Shown here in pieces: positions 7,106 through 16,746 of a DNA stretch of 35,901 bases (positions are counted from its first letter, which is position 1; each line of letters begins with the position of its first letter). The position numbers and the translations under genes were made by a program. Origin of the DNA: an uncultured Desulfobacterium sp. (GTDB lineage: Bacteria; Desulfobacterota; Desulfobacteria; Desulfobacterales; Desulfobacteraceae); NCBI GenBank assembly GCA_937124525.1, contig CAKZLA010000188.1:1-35901 (forward strand). The letters run 5' to 3'. The notes below the pieces were generated by a model. The model did not search any database, was not told where the DNA came from, and saw only the letters and a program-made list of their open reading frames with translations.

Positions 7106-8194
7106 ATGGATAAGAGATTGCATTCAAAAAAACAACAAATCGAGAAGGAGGCCGGGAACTCGGCCCTCTACCTTCTTCTTAGCTTTTTATCTGGAGTACT
7201 TGAAACAGGGATTTTTACCGCTGGCCTAATGCAATTCAATATCTCTATAGGTCTTGTACTTGCACTTGCTTATCAGGTTGGTTGTCTGGTACGTAACCCA
7301 TTGCGTCTTTCTCTTAAAGGCGCTGCTTGCGTCTTATGTTGCTCTGTTCCTGTGTTACCATATATCCATGACAGCATTTTGGTTTTGGTGGTTGTCACTT
7401 CCTTAGTGAGCTCTGGTGTCCAGAGTGCTCGAGAATGTTTGTTGCCAACCATATCCCCGGTTTCTCTAAGTATAAAGCGTATTTTTCGTGTTTCGGGTTT
7501 TATATGCGGGATTATTGGAGGTTTCATGATTGAACTTGATCTTCTATCTTTTGTTTCTCTCGCAACTTGTCTTACAATTTTACCCGTAGCCTTAAGGCAA
7601 GCAAGCAAGGTATCATGGACCAATCTTAACAGGCGATTCGAATCTGATGGTTATGGCTGGATCATGTTGCTTCATCAAACCCACTATTTTGCCTATGCAT
7701 ATGTCCTTCTGGCAATTTTATTAACTCATGAGGACCATAGTTTGGGTGTGCACTTTTTGTGGAAGCCAGTCCAAGCATCCGCATGGTTCGCGCTAGGATG
7801 GTTCAGTTATATTTCGGGACAATGGCTCCTGAAAAAAAAGCTCAAAATAGGAGCGTTACATGCAGCGCTTATTGGGCATGCATGGGTTGCTATTTGTCTT
7901 TTTTGCATGGCGCTATTCCTTGAGCATCATTTTATTCTTGGATTTGCATGGGTGTTTGGTGGTTTTGGTGGAGGTAGTGTCTATGCTATCAAGGAGTTAT
8001 CTAAAGCAAATGAATGCCGTGCCGATATTGAACTTTGGGAACATTGGGGTCATATTGTTGGAGTATCCTTATCTTTATTATCTGTCGTTATTTTCCCGTA
8101 CCGTTTGTTTTTACCATTCGTTATAGCATTTGTGGCAGCTTTGGTGACGTTGTCATTGATAGCATATAGAAACAGTTGCGTTTGTAAAAGGTAG
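7106..8194 (+). CDS. MFS-like multi-pass membrane protein, probable exporter
   Basis: The 362-aa product begins with a short charged cytoplasmic segment and then has about ten hydrophobic stretches (for example SALYLLLSFLSGVLETGIFTA, SILVLVVVTSLVSS, FILGFAWVFGGFGGGSV). I chose the ATG at 7106 (AGAGGAA nearby) over an upstream TTG at 7079. It is last in the operon and followed by a hairpin terminator. The topology suits a major-facilitator-type carrier, but no family signature is decisive. Export of, or self-protection against, the product made by the three upstream enzymes is the natural reading from context. Confidence 0.7.
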   Translation: MDKRLHSKKQQIEKEAGNSALYLLLSFLSGVLETGIFTAGLMQFNISIGLVLALAYQVGCLVRNPLRLSLKGAACVLCCSVPVLPYIHDSILVLVVVTSLVSSGVQSARECLLPTISPVSLSIKRIFRVSGFICGIIGGFMIELDLLSFVSLATCLTILPVALRQASKVSWTNLNRRFESDGYGWIMLLHQTHYFAYAYVLLAILLTHEDHSLGVHFLWKPVQASAWFALGWFSYISGQWLLKKKLKIGALHAALIGHAWVAICLFCMALFLEHHFILGFAWVFGGFGGGSVYAIKELSKANECRADIELWEHWGHIVGVSLSLLSVVIFPYRLFLPFVIAFVAALVTLSLIAYRNSCVCKR

Positions 8195-8221
8195 GCTGAA
8201 TTGATATTGGTTCAAGATAAA

Positions 8222-8241
8222 AAGGCCCTCCGAGGGGCCTT
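8222..8241 (+). terminator. Hairpin terminator of the radical SAM operon
   Basis: AAGGCCC (8222-8228) pairs with GGGCCTT (8235-8241), with a further pairing inside, 28 bp after the last stop codon. An A-run precedes it; the downstream T-tract is weak (TCTGCCTTTC). Confidence 0.6.
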
Positions 8242-8354
8242 CTGCCTTTCGGAGAGCTTTTAAAAGAGTGTGCAACTCATTGTTTTTAATGGTGACCCCA
8301 CGGGGAATCAAACATAAAGTGGCCGACGTTATGATCAACCCCAGAAGGTGAAAC

Positions 8355-8474
8355 ACTATAGTGCCAGTCACATGACTTGATACAAAAATTCAGCATTATT
8401 TTTATTGAACTGCCTTGTTTAATTGAAAAAAATGTTTTTCAGTGAGTATCAGTTCATGTGACCGGCACTATAGT
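8355..8474. repeat. MITE-like element with 21-bp terminal inverted repeats
   Basis: The ends ACTATAGTGCC-A-GTCACATGA (8355-8375) and TCATGTGAC-C-GGCACTATAGT (8454-8474) are complementary over 20 of 21 bp, and the pairing continues weakly inward. Both ends can be read as TA-flanked, as in IS630/mariner-type elements. There is no ORF in the 120-bp body. The rest of 8242-8618 shows no gene. Confidence 0.6.
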
Positions 8475-8618
8475 TCCAAAATAATACAGGCAATCCAGAA
8501 TTTGTCCGGAGATAGGAGTCAGTGAATCCCATATTGAGTCTGATCACAAAAAATTTAAAAATTTGCTACAGAAATGAGCATTGACATAAGAAGCCGAATA
8601 TTTACTCAAAACCGACGG

Positions 8619-11600
8619 TTAATTCAATGATATCTTTAATTTACCCCAATTTATATTATCAAAAAGCCCTCGTAATGTTGTTGCTCTTATTGCAGTGGAG
8701 ACATCCCATAATGATTTCATAACCAAAATACGACGATGTAAATAGAGTTTACGTAATTCCGGGTCTGCGGAGAAGAAACCGCTTTCAAATTTATCTACAA
8801 GAAACCTATTAGTTTCAGAATAATTGTCCTGGTTTCTTAAATAGTAATTCGTTTTTTTATTATTAAATACCGAAAAATGGCTTTTTAAATGTATATTTAA
8901 TATTTGACGAACAATATAAAAAAGTTCGGTTTTATCCACAGTGTTTTCAGAGTCAGTATATGTTTTTTTATACTTTGCAAAGGGGTACCCTTCGTCAAAA
9001 GATTTTGCAAAATAATTATTCAAGACGTTGTGCTTTGATGTATCTTTAGGCAGTTTAATCAAATCGTTAACATCCGTAACAATATTATTTGCTAAATAAA
9101 AACTACAACAAATTTGACGAAACGATATTTCGAAGACCTTAGTGAAATGTTCTAAAACAAATGTTTTTGCATTTTTATTTTTCCAAAATCGAGAAAAATC
9201 ATAGAATAATGGGCCGGACATTTCTGCCTGTTCAATGAAACGCTTTTTTGCATTCTCGATATCTTCCTTGGACGGCTTTTTAAACTCCATATGGTCATAT
9301 AACAAACCACTATTGTCGTAACGCTGAGGCTGAATAAAAGGATCCGATGTTAGAAAAACTCGGATTAATACTTCAGCCAAGCGCCAGAGTGTAATCTTAT
9401 CATCCCGATTCATGCTCATCGGATCCATAGTATACATGACCATGAAATATCTTGTATAAGCTTCTATTCCATCTTTTATATTTTCATCCTTCCCAAAGAC
9501 CAAAGAAAATGCAAACATTTCTGCAAATATTTGTTCCATCCTTACTAATTTTTCTAAATTTTCTCTATTATATTCTTGTTCATCGCAAAGCCAAAAACAA
9601 TCAGTTCTTTTACATTTATCGATACATTCCGTATTTTTTTTAAAATTAATCGCTGTTGGATTTCCTTGAAATAATTGAAAAATCAAGTATCCTGTTTGGC
9701 TTAAGTGTGAATAAAGAGTGTGCGGGTGAGTAAGTTGAGCAATATTTATACTTAAATCGACTATAAAATCATTTTGATTATGGCCAACTTTAATCTTTTT
9801 TCCTTCGACTCTATGGTTTAAAGAGACTCTTAAAGCCCCACCTACATTAGTTTGAGATATGCCGCTCACGTCAATTTTTTCATTTGGGTTATAAGCATCA
9901 AAACGATTAGCAATAATACAACGAATAATTTCTAAGCTGCATGTCATTGGAACCGAAGATAAGGTAACTAATTTATTTAAAATGCCTTTAAAATTAAATG
10001 GGATATGCCATTTCTGAACATCATTTACTCCAAGACAAGTCCTGTGCTGCAAGGCATTGCTAAGCAATTTTACCAGGGAAGTTAATTCCTGGATATCAAT
10101 CTCATCAAGAAAAGATAATCTTTTCAATTCTTTTAATCTCTTGTCATGTTCATATTCCTTTAAGTATTGATTCAACTCATCAATCAAATCCCCAGAAATA
10201 AGTTTGTGCAAAGCTTTAAAAATTTCGAACAAATCAATAACATTTGCAAACAAAAAAGGATCACTTAAAGCTTTTGAGAAGTCAGAATACAAATAGGCCA
10301 ATCCGCTAGAAAGTGGGGCCGGAATTCTAAGCTGTTTAATGCTTCCTCTTAAAATTGAAATTGATATAACCCCATTTTGACTTTCAAAAAGAGCTTCTTT
10401 TAGCGTAGTCAAAATAGGTCGTAAATTTACATGAGGGTGGTTGATTATATCTTTTTTTAATGAGTGATCAAAATAAAATGGTCCTTTTATTATAGGTAAC
10501 GTTAGAATTGATGTTATTTCCCTTAGCGGCCATTGCCACTCTAAAATATTGACCGACGATCCAAACCCAAGTAATATTTTAATTTTTTGTATTACACTAC
10601 TCAAGCTTAAAATTTTAATATCAGGATGATCATAGGCAGGACTTATACTACCATCATATAAACCCATTTGAATCCAACCTTGATTCTTTTTAAGAGTATC
10701 AAGAGAATTTAATTCATTTTTTTTAATTCCGGTTTTTAAAATGTGGTTTTGGAAATCATCTAAATGGCCAGCTGACACATTAAAATTAATATTAGCATTT
10801 GTAAAACCAAGGGTACAATCGTTTCCACTATCGGAGTCCTCAAAAAAAGCGTCTGAAGTTATACCTAAATTTGTCACTGTGGAAAAAAGAGCATGGTTCC
10901 CAAAAAGTGGTTTTTCAGAACATATTTTTTCCAAGTTAGGGGAACATTTATTTTTTATTAAACTATCAATTTCTTGAATTCGATTATTGACCCCATATGC
11001 ATCTAAACAAGGTAGAACCTCTTCACATAAAGGTCCATCTTGAAGGGCGATGCTAATATCATTTATGGTTAAACTTTGGAGTGCATTTATCACAGTTCCA
11101 ATAATGGAATAATTGTTACTATACATGAGAATGATAACATCCGGCCACCCTACAGGGTCTAATATAAGACACTTAAAAGTGTCTATATCCTCAACTCTTG
11201 TAAATTCAGTATTCCAGTCAACTAAATTTAATGTTTCACTTACTTTTTTCGCTATAGATTTAAAAGTAGCCTTTTGTAACAAAAGACCGTTCCCTAACTT
11301 TGCCAAACCATTTAGCCGAAATGCGGTGTATCCAACCAACGGTCGGCTCTTGAAAAAAGGATGAACATTCAAACCGTAAGAGTTTTGGTCGTGCCTATTC
11401 ATAAATAGTTCATGGGGTTCTGCAAAAAAACGCAAATCCTCCTCATCAATTCCTATTGTATCAATTTTAGGACAAAAGGCTATCTGAGTTTGTTTGTTGG
11501 AAAGTTTAACATTGGAAGTAATCTCGACAGCTATACCAAAATCATCAATTACAACCATCCCTAATCCATCAGTTTCTCCAAAAGACAGAAATGTGACAGG

Positions 11601-11864
11601 ATTGTACAAATACGAATCAAAATCAATTTTATAATCTTGATCTTCTTTTTTAAATTTCTTGGCATTTTTTACTAAACCATTTAAATACCCTTCACAATTA
11701 TCCTCAAAAAAAATCATAGGTGATACTAAACAGTCAATTGGCTTATTCTCCACAGATTCTTTAGATAAGAACTCATCACTTTTTTTAAATTGGGCAATTA
11801 GCATAGCGTAGTCATGGTATGCGACCCCTTGACAATACCCTTCTAAATCTGTGATGTTTGACAT
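8619..11864 (-). CDS. Large 1081-aa protein of unknown function
   Basis: I recognise no named domain. The N-terminal 400 residues appear to hold up to three diverged copies of one alpha/beta unit: around FGETDGLGMVVIDDF (95-109), around ILDPVGWPDVIILMYSNNYS (234-253), and a shorter one before AGHLDDFQNHIL (about 390). A cysteine cluster (Cx3Cx4Cx3C in ECIDKCKRTDCFWLCDEQ) near residue 735 could bind zinc. It is followed by a helical region (QIFAEMFAFSLVFG). There is no signal peptide or transmembrane helix. Translation starts after AAGGTTAAAAT. It lies downstream of, and in the same direction as, the HD-domain and 228-aa genes, separated by a dead transposon, so all three may have formed one operon. 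Confidence 0.75.
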   Translation of the reverse strand: MSNITDLEGYCQGVAYHDYAMLIAQFKKSDEFLSKESVENKPIDCLVSPMIFFEDNCEGYLNGLVKNAKKFKKEDQDYKIDFDSYLYNPVTFLSFGETDGLGMVVIDDFGIAVEITSNVKLSNKQTQIAFCPKIDTIGIDEEDLRFFAEPHELFMNRHDQNSYGLNVHPFFKSRPLVGYTAFRLNGLAKLGNGLLLQKATFKSIAKKVSETLNLVDWNTEFTRVEDIDTFKCLILDPVGWPDVIILMYSNNYSIIGTVINALQSLTINDISIALQDGPLCEEVLPCLDAYGVNNRIQEIDSLIKNKCSPNLEKICSEKPLFGNHALFSTVTNLGITSDAFFEDSDSGNDCTLGFTNANINFNVSAGHLDDFQNHILKTGIKKNELNSLDTLKKNQGWIQMGLYDGSISPAYDHPDIKILSLSSVIQKIKILLGFGSSVNILEWQWPLREITSILTLPIIKGPFYFDHSLKKDIINHPHVNLRPILTTLKEALFESQNGVISISILRGSIKQLRIPAPLSSGLAYLYSDFSKALSDPFLFANVIDLFEIFKALHKLISGDLIDELNQYLKEYEHDKRLKELKRLSFLDEIDIQELTSLVKLLSNALQHRTCLGVNDVQKWHIPFNFKGILNKLVTLSSVPMTCSLEIIRCIIANRFDAYNPNEKIDVSGISQTNVGGALRVSLNHRVEGKKIKVGHNQNDFIVDLSINIAQLTHPHTLYSHLSQTGYLIFQLFQGNPTAINFKKNTECIDKCKRTDCFWLCDEQEYNRENLEKLVRMEQIFAEMFAFSLVFGKDENIKDGIEAYTRYFMVMYTMDPMSMNRDDKITLWRLAEVLIRVFLTSDPFIQPQRYDNSGLLYDHMEFKKPSKEDIENAKKRFIEQAEMSGPLFYDFSRFWKNKNAKTFVLEHFTKVFEISFRQICCSFYLANNIVTDVNDLIKLPKDTSKHNVLNNYFAKSFDEGYPFAKYKKTYTDSENTVDKTELFYIVRQILNIHLKSHFSVFNNKKTNYYLRNQDNYSETNRFLVDKFESGFFSADPELRKLYLHRRILVMKSLWDVSTAIRATTLRGLFDNINWGKLKISLN

Positions 11865-11984
11865 ATTTTAACCTTGTAGATAAGTGCTCGATTCGATCAA
11901 TTATAGATTGACATAAGTTTGGGGAATGAAATAATTTTGCATTTAAATTCGGCTTACGTCGCGTTTTGGGCTTTTACGTTATTA

Positions 11985-12640
11985 TCAGCTCAATCATCGG
12001 GTGAAGCAGGGGATTTTCATGTTTACCAGCATTATGAACGAACTCAAAGAATCCGAGGTAAAAAGAAAGTGCTCCTTTGAGATACCCCGGTATATACGAA
12101 TCCAGCTTCGGTGTAAAGGCCAGAAGTCTTCCATTATATTCACATGGACTTCACAAAATTCGTCTCCATCATCGTCTCTGGCATAATCACTGGCCCCATG
12201 ATTCACACTTTCATAGCCACCCCATTAAAACAACCGGTTATAAATGGCATATTCATCGGTGTAGAGCAATGTTTCAGGTTGTATAGTGCCCCTTATGAGA
12301 GGCTCAATGGTGGCCTGCTGGATATTGGGGAGCATTTTTGAATCACCACCTGCCCGCATCGTTGTCTCATTCCGAAAATGGGCGGCTTCTCTTTCTCCAG
12401 TGTACCACGATCTATGGCACCCTTTAATCGATTACGGCCCACCCTATACTTTTTTTGAGACAGTTATTAGGATTGTCTTTATGCCCTGCAAGATATTAAC
12501 TTCATCGCACTCGACCTCGTCCCAAAAAGGTGTTTGAGGCTTTTTTTACCACGCCCACGCGTAGCTGAGTAGTCATATTGTGGACATCACCACGATTAAG
12601 GCCCAACTTTTTGGAAATTTGCTTATTGGATAAGTTCAAT
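11985..12640 (-). pseudogene. Decayed IS1595-family (ISXO2-like) transposase
   Basis: Pieces of one transposase can be read in shifting minus-strand frames, in correct order: LSNKQISKKLGLNRGDV (near 12620), VECDEVNILQG, RGTLEKEKPPIFGMRQRC, TLLYTDEYAIYN, then SVNHGASDYARDDDGDEFCE and VHVNIMEDFWPLHRSW (near 12150). The TDEYAIYN and EVHVN motifs are diagnostic of the DDE_Tnp_IS1595 domain. Several frameshifts and a stop make it non-functional. Its first codons abut or overlap the end of the 228-aa gene. No intact terminal repeats were found. The remaining 11865-11984 holds only AT-rich spacer upstream of the 1081-aa gene. Confidence 0.85.
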
Positions 12641-13309
12641 CCCATCTAATAATTTCATAGTTTCTAAATCAGGATCAAGTATTGTCCCTTGTGGACTTAT
12701 AATATTTTTCTTTATTATCATTCTTCCATCAATTTCAATTCCTATATTACAACCCTCGATACAATCTTGATATTTTTGAAAAAACTTATTTTGAATTAAG
12801 TCCCTGTCAGAATAAAAATCCATCTGGCTTGCAGGGAAAGCAACCGGAGGAGTTGTGATATTAGGGGCTAAACATTTTTCATCCTTATCACTTCTCTTCT
12901 TAGTTGAAATCTTTGCAACGATATCATGAGCTAAGTCTAAATTCTCTCCAGCGAAAGTATTATAGGTTTTAACTGGATCCAAAACACACTTTGCTGATAG
13001 CTCTATATTTATATTAAACATGGTCTCCATATCCATATGGAAACATTTCTCAAGATAGTTAATCTGCTCGCTTTCTGGATTATCTAAACACAAAAAACAA
13101 TATCCTACTCGGTAAGCAGTCACCATTTTTAAAGCACTCTCAAGATTTGCTTCATTATTTTCCTGAGAATTGAAAGATATAGGGAGTTCACTTCTTATTT
13201 GGGCTATGAACAATAATAGCCGGTTAAAATCAATAGAAATCCCCTGATGAAATTTAATATCCTCTAAATCTTCCCGTAATTTTCTTCCAATGTTTGATAA
13301 ACAATTCAT
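12623..13309 (-). CDS. 228-aa protein of unknown function
   Basis: The gene starts 16 bp after the HD-domain gene and is almost certainly co-transcribed with it. The product is mixed helical with a cysteine-containing stretch (YRVGYCFLCLDN) and a short beta-like segment (GIEIDGRMIIKKNIISPQG) near the C-terminus. No family is recognised. The last residues (MKLLDGIELIQ) lie against a decayed IS1595 transposase whose first recognisable codons are LSNKQISKKLG one frame away, so the present C-terminus may be partly transposon-derived and the native end lost. Confidence 0.65.
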   Translation of the reverse strand: MNCLSNIGRKLREDLEDIKFHQGISIDFNRLLLFIAQIRSELPISFNSQENNEANLESALKMVTAYRVGYCFLCLDNPESEQINYLEKCFHMDMETMFNINIELSAKCVLDPVKTYNTFAGENLDLAHDIVAKISTKKRSDKDEKCLAPNITTPPVAFPASQMDFYSDRDLIQNKFFQKYQDCIEGCNIGIEIDGRMIIKKNIISPQGTILDPDLETMKLLDGIELIQ

Positions 13310-13325
13310 TATTAGTAATCATTTC

Positions 13326-15773
13326 CTATTCTGGCCACATATTCATAATATCAGGCGCTCTATTCAATGTACTGACGATTTGATTGCAAACCTCCTCCGC
13401 CTTAACTTTTTCCAGTTTTTTAAAAAGGTGACGGGCCGTATGAGTAATGCTTTTTATATAAATTCGTCTGAGTTCATAAATAAATAAGTCCAGTAACTGT
13501 TTACCTTCTTTGAATTCGACCTGGATTGATTGAAAGTTAAACTTTGCAGTCATCTGCTTAAGTTCGTCCTTATCAGAACTAATGTTAAAAGTGTTAATAC
13601 GGCCGTTCATTTGGTTGCACAATTTTTCAAGTCCTTTTAACGATTTGATAAGTCCTTCTACTTGAAATTCTAGATCTGAGCGGACACGCTGTTCTAAATA
13701 TATCTCCAAACGTTTCCAAACGCTGAAGTTTTCATCGTAATCATTATATTGAGAATGCTTATCAAATTCATCGTACTCATTTACAGAAGGTTTTTTGGTA
13801 TCGGATGGCTGGAATAAAAATTTAATTTTTTTAAATGCTATATCTATAAAAGATATACTTGTTAAAACCCTTGAATGATCATCCTCTTTAGATAATGTAT
13901 CCAATATAAAAACCAATTTTCCATGAAGCTCAATCAAGTAATCACTAAGCTTCACAGCTTTTAAATTACACATTAACGATCGATTATGCTCAGCCATTGC
14001 TAAAAGATTTAGCAATGCCATATTACAAGTTTTAGAAGTTCCTTTTTGTTGAGCACAAACAGTCAATTCTTCAATGTTTAATTCTTTTTTCAATAGGTTA
14101 TTTAATTTTTTTTCGGTTTTTATTAATAACTCAAGATTTTCTTCGCTTTCCAAACAATTTGTTTTGCACTCAGCTTCTAGTTCGACTTCTGATGTTTCCT
14201 TAATTTTTTTAGCCTCTATATCAGAAAAAAAATTTTCACCTTCCTCACTGATCAAGATTTGGTCAAAAGAAGCCTTTTCGTTTAGATCGACATCAAGAAG
14301 AGTTTCAATGCCCTTAGGACAAAGAATAGACTCCATTTCTTTAATCAACTTTCCGTATTTGGATTCTGATCCAGTTCGATGTGTTCTACCGTTAAACTTT
14401 AAATCTTTTTTAAAAAACAGAAAGATTTTATTATCTTTTCGATTAATGGAAATGTCTTGATCTAATATTTCTATTTCCTTATCAGTTTTTTGACGAATTC
14501 TGAATTTTGGACGATTCCACATTTGAAGCATATCGACAAAGCACAATAAATACGCTAAAGGTTTTGCATTTATATCATTGTCTATATCTTTCCAGCAAAT
14601 TTTAAAATTCAAATTTAAATCTTTATTAGCTACCTTATATTCCAACTCTGAATTGTCTATAAACCCCGCCAAGTCAATATTATGAAGAGATATTGCAGCA
14701 GATGCATAGGCTATTGTATCTTCATATTTGAGCAATTTCTTGTTCATCTTATCTAAGCGTTTTGCTTTGTCTTTGAGAAAGCCCCCTTCTCTTGAGTTAG
14801 TTTTTGCTATTTCGTTGAGTTTTGCAACATAACGTTGATACGTTTTCCAAATTCTTAAGAGCATAAGAGAACTTGCAATCCCATGATCGTAATATCCTTC
14901 CCGCCCAATAGATTCGTCTTTTCTAAATCTATAATATCTCTCAAGTACACTTGATTCATTACGCTTATTCACAGGATGCTCGGGACCCAACTTTGTATCT
15001 ATAACATAGTTGTTAATTAATTCGTTTTCAAAAAGATTCTCTCCAGAATAGGTGCTCAATTCTTTAGTTTCTTCTAATTTTGAAAAATGATCAGCATGAT
15101 GATTGTTTGATTTAAAAAGCATTTTAGCGTCTGAAATTCTAAAATCGCTCTTGTTATTAAAAAAGCCAGGTGTATGTGACACTGGGAATTCTTGAATTTT
15201 GTTAATTTCTTCTAAAATTTGAAAAGATTTGTCATGATTTTGTGCCTCTGTATTTGTTCTTTGAGTCTCAATCAAATACCCTAAATCATGATAAAGGCTT
15301 GTTATTATCCAAGATGTTAGGAATGCAGTACCTCCATCCTCTGTCCATTTTTTTGAATAGATTAAAGCTTCTTTATTAAGTTTTTGTTCAAAATCATTAT
15401 TTGAGCAATAAACGTATAGACCAAGAAAAAAAACATATAATTGGTGGGAAATATGATCCCTGTATTCATCATAAAAAATTTTATCTTCTTGATATTCTCG
15501 AAAAATATCAAATAGCGGGATTGGCCCTATTTCTGGATGCTCCGTCCAAATTTTTTTCATCAATTTAATGGCTTGGATACGTTTTTCATCGAGCTGTCCA
15601 TGACCAAAGATTACAAATAATTCTCGGACAGTTATCCCATGCCGTAACAAAAAATTCTTAATAAATTCAGATTCGCCGGATGTCAGCCAAAGCAATAAAT
15701 CAGCATTTATTCCGAAAGCAACTATATTTTCTTTAGCCTCACCATCAATAAATCGTTTTACAATTAATTTCAT
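13326..15773 (-). CDS. HD-domain metal-dependent phosphohydrolase-like protein, 815 aa
   Basis: The N-terminal half carries a full set of HD-superfamily ligands in order: His107/His110 (YRDHISHQL), His162-Asp163 (SLYHDLGYL), His297 (YYDHGIASS), His364 (ISLHNIDL) and Asp414 (CFVDMLQMWNRP). The spacing suits a large HD domain of the kind that hydrolyses nucleotides or cyclic nucleotides. Residues 430-815 are helical with coiled-coil-like stretches and no recognised domain. It is probably cytoplasmic. It is first of a minus-strand gene set with the 228-aa and 1081-aa unknowns. The substrate is unknown. A signalling or defence role is a guess based on accessory location and large unknown partners. 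Confidence 0.75.
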   Translation of the reverse strand: MKLIVKRFIDGEAKENIVAFGINADLLLWLTSGESEFIKNFLLRHGITVRELFVIFGHGQLDEKRIQAIKLMKKIWTEHPEIGPIPLFDIFREYQEDKIFYDEYRDHISHQLYVFFLGLYVYCSNNDFEQKLNKEALIYSKKWTEDGGTAFLTSWIITSLYHDLGYLIETQRTNTEAQNHDKSFQILEEINKIQEFPVSHTPGFFNNKSDFRISDAKMLFKSNNHHADHFSKLEETKELSTYSGENLFENELINNYVIDTKLGPEHPVNKRNESSVLERYYRFRKDESIGREGYYDHGIASSLMLLRIWKTYQRYVAKLNEIAKTNSREGGFLKDKAKRLDKMNKKLLKYEDTIAYASAAISLHNIDLAGFIDNSELEYKVANKDLNLNFKICWKDIDNDINAKPLAYLLCFVDMLQMWNRPKFRIRQKTDKEIEILDQDISINRKDNKIFLFFKKDLKFNGRTHRTGSESKYGKLIKEMESILCPKGIETLLDVDLNEKASFDQILISEEGENFFSDIEAKKIKETSEVELEAECKTNCLESEENLELLIKTEKKLNNLLKKELNIEELTVCAQQKGTSKTCNMALLNLLAMAEHNRSLMCNLKAVKLSDYLIELHGKLVFILDTLSKEDDHSRVLTSISFIDIAFKKIKFLFQPSDTKKPSVNEYDEFDKHSQYNDYDENFSVWKRLEIYLEQRVRSDLEFQVEGLIKSLKGLEKLCNQMNGRINTFNISSDKDELKQMTAKFNFQSIQVEFKEGKQLLDLFIYELRRIYIKSITHTARHLFKKLEKVKAEEVCNQIVSTLNRAPDIMNMWPE

Positions 15774-16025
15774 AAAGAGTTAGCCTTAATTATAAAACAG
15801 ACAGAAACGCCAAAACGCATATTCAATTCTATTTTACAACATAATAGATTATTTTGAAATTTTTCACGACTCATATCGAGCCAAATAATATTTCTATCAA
15901 AACTACTCAAAAAACGATACTTTAGTCGCAATTGGAACTCAAGAGATCTACTTCATGCTGCTTACTGAATTTTTTTTATCTCCAAATTCATTGAATGCCT
16001 GATTTGGTTTGTCATGACTTTCAGC

Positions 16026-16211
16026 CTAAAATTGTCCTGAAGCTGAAAAATATCCCATCAATGCCGCTGTTTTATCTGGTCTTTGCAATCTTGCTCTTTG
16101 AAAATTATCAAATCCCAACGCATTAATTGGTAGCTGAACCCAATAGTTCAGAAAGGCACAATATCCTGTGATGGTGCATGCAAAAATCTCATTATTAGTA
16201 ATATCAATTAG
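16026..16211 (-). pseudogene. Truncated 3' end of an unidentified gene
   Basis: A 61-codon minus-strand reading without a start codon ends at TAG (16026-16028). It has protein-like text such as INALGFDNFQRARLQRPDK and TAALMGYFSASGQF. It is preceded immediately by a stop, so the 5' part is lost. The family is not recognised. Confidence 0.4.
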
Positions 16212-16229
16212 TTATGTATTTCCCACACG

Positions 16230-16310
16230 GTAAGTTCTCAATAACCAGTGGTGCTAAAGCCTGCTTACCCTTTAAACGCCGGGTGCTATTCAAAAAGATT
16301 GAGAACTTAC
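16230..16310. repeat. 81-bp palindromic element with 13-bp perfect ends
   Basis: GTAAGTTCTCAAT (16230-16242) is exactly complementary to ATTGAGAACTTAC (16298-16310). The interior (55 bp) has no ORF. It could be a minimal MITE or an attC-like folded repeat. Confidence 0.5.
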
Positions 16311-16372
16311 TTTACTACTTAATTCGTTGGAATCTAAAAATTAATTCCATAGGCCATCTTTTTTAACAAATG

Positions 16373-16585
16373 GAAGTTACTTGCCTCGCACCTATTCTCG
16401 GCAGATTGGCTACGATAATTTTGGCATCCTTCAAAAGTACTTTACACTTTTTTAGAACATTCCCCATTTGCAGGAGCTTTTCCCAAAAGACTGTAAAGTA
16501 CTTCTATGGTCATATGAAGGATGCCATAATTTTGATACTCTTACTCCTATATCACATCTTTTTCGCTAAAAACAACCGTAACTTC
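16373..16585. repeat. Triple-nested inverted repeat, about 210 bp
   Basis: Three inverted pairs nest inside each other: GAAGTTAC (16373-16380)/GTAACTTC (16578-16585), GGCATCCTTC (16422-16431)/GAAGGATGCC (16515-16524), and AAGTACTTTACA (16434-16445)/TGTAAAGTACTT (16491-16502). The set would fold into one long interrupted hairpin. No coding signal is credible across it. Confidence 0.55.
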
Positions 16586-16746
16586 TCCGATGCACATGTG
16601 TTAAATGCTTCAACCATTTCCTTTCATAAAAGGAACGGGGCAAATGCTTAACAAAACATCTTATACTTTTACGTTACATAATAGAGTATACCATGCTAAA
16701 AACAATTTCTCAATTTTTTTATATAATTTTAATACTTGATGAGCCA

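Noticed and set aside
16370..16651. 93-codon plus-strand ORF
   Set aside because: It crosses the triple-nested inverted repeat, has no ribosome binding site and shows low-complexity hydrophobic text.
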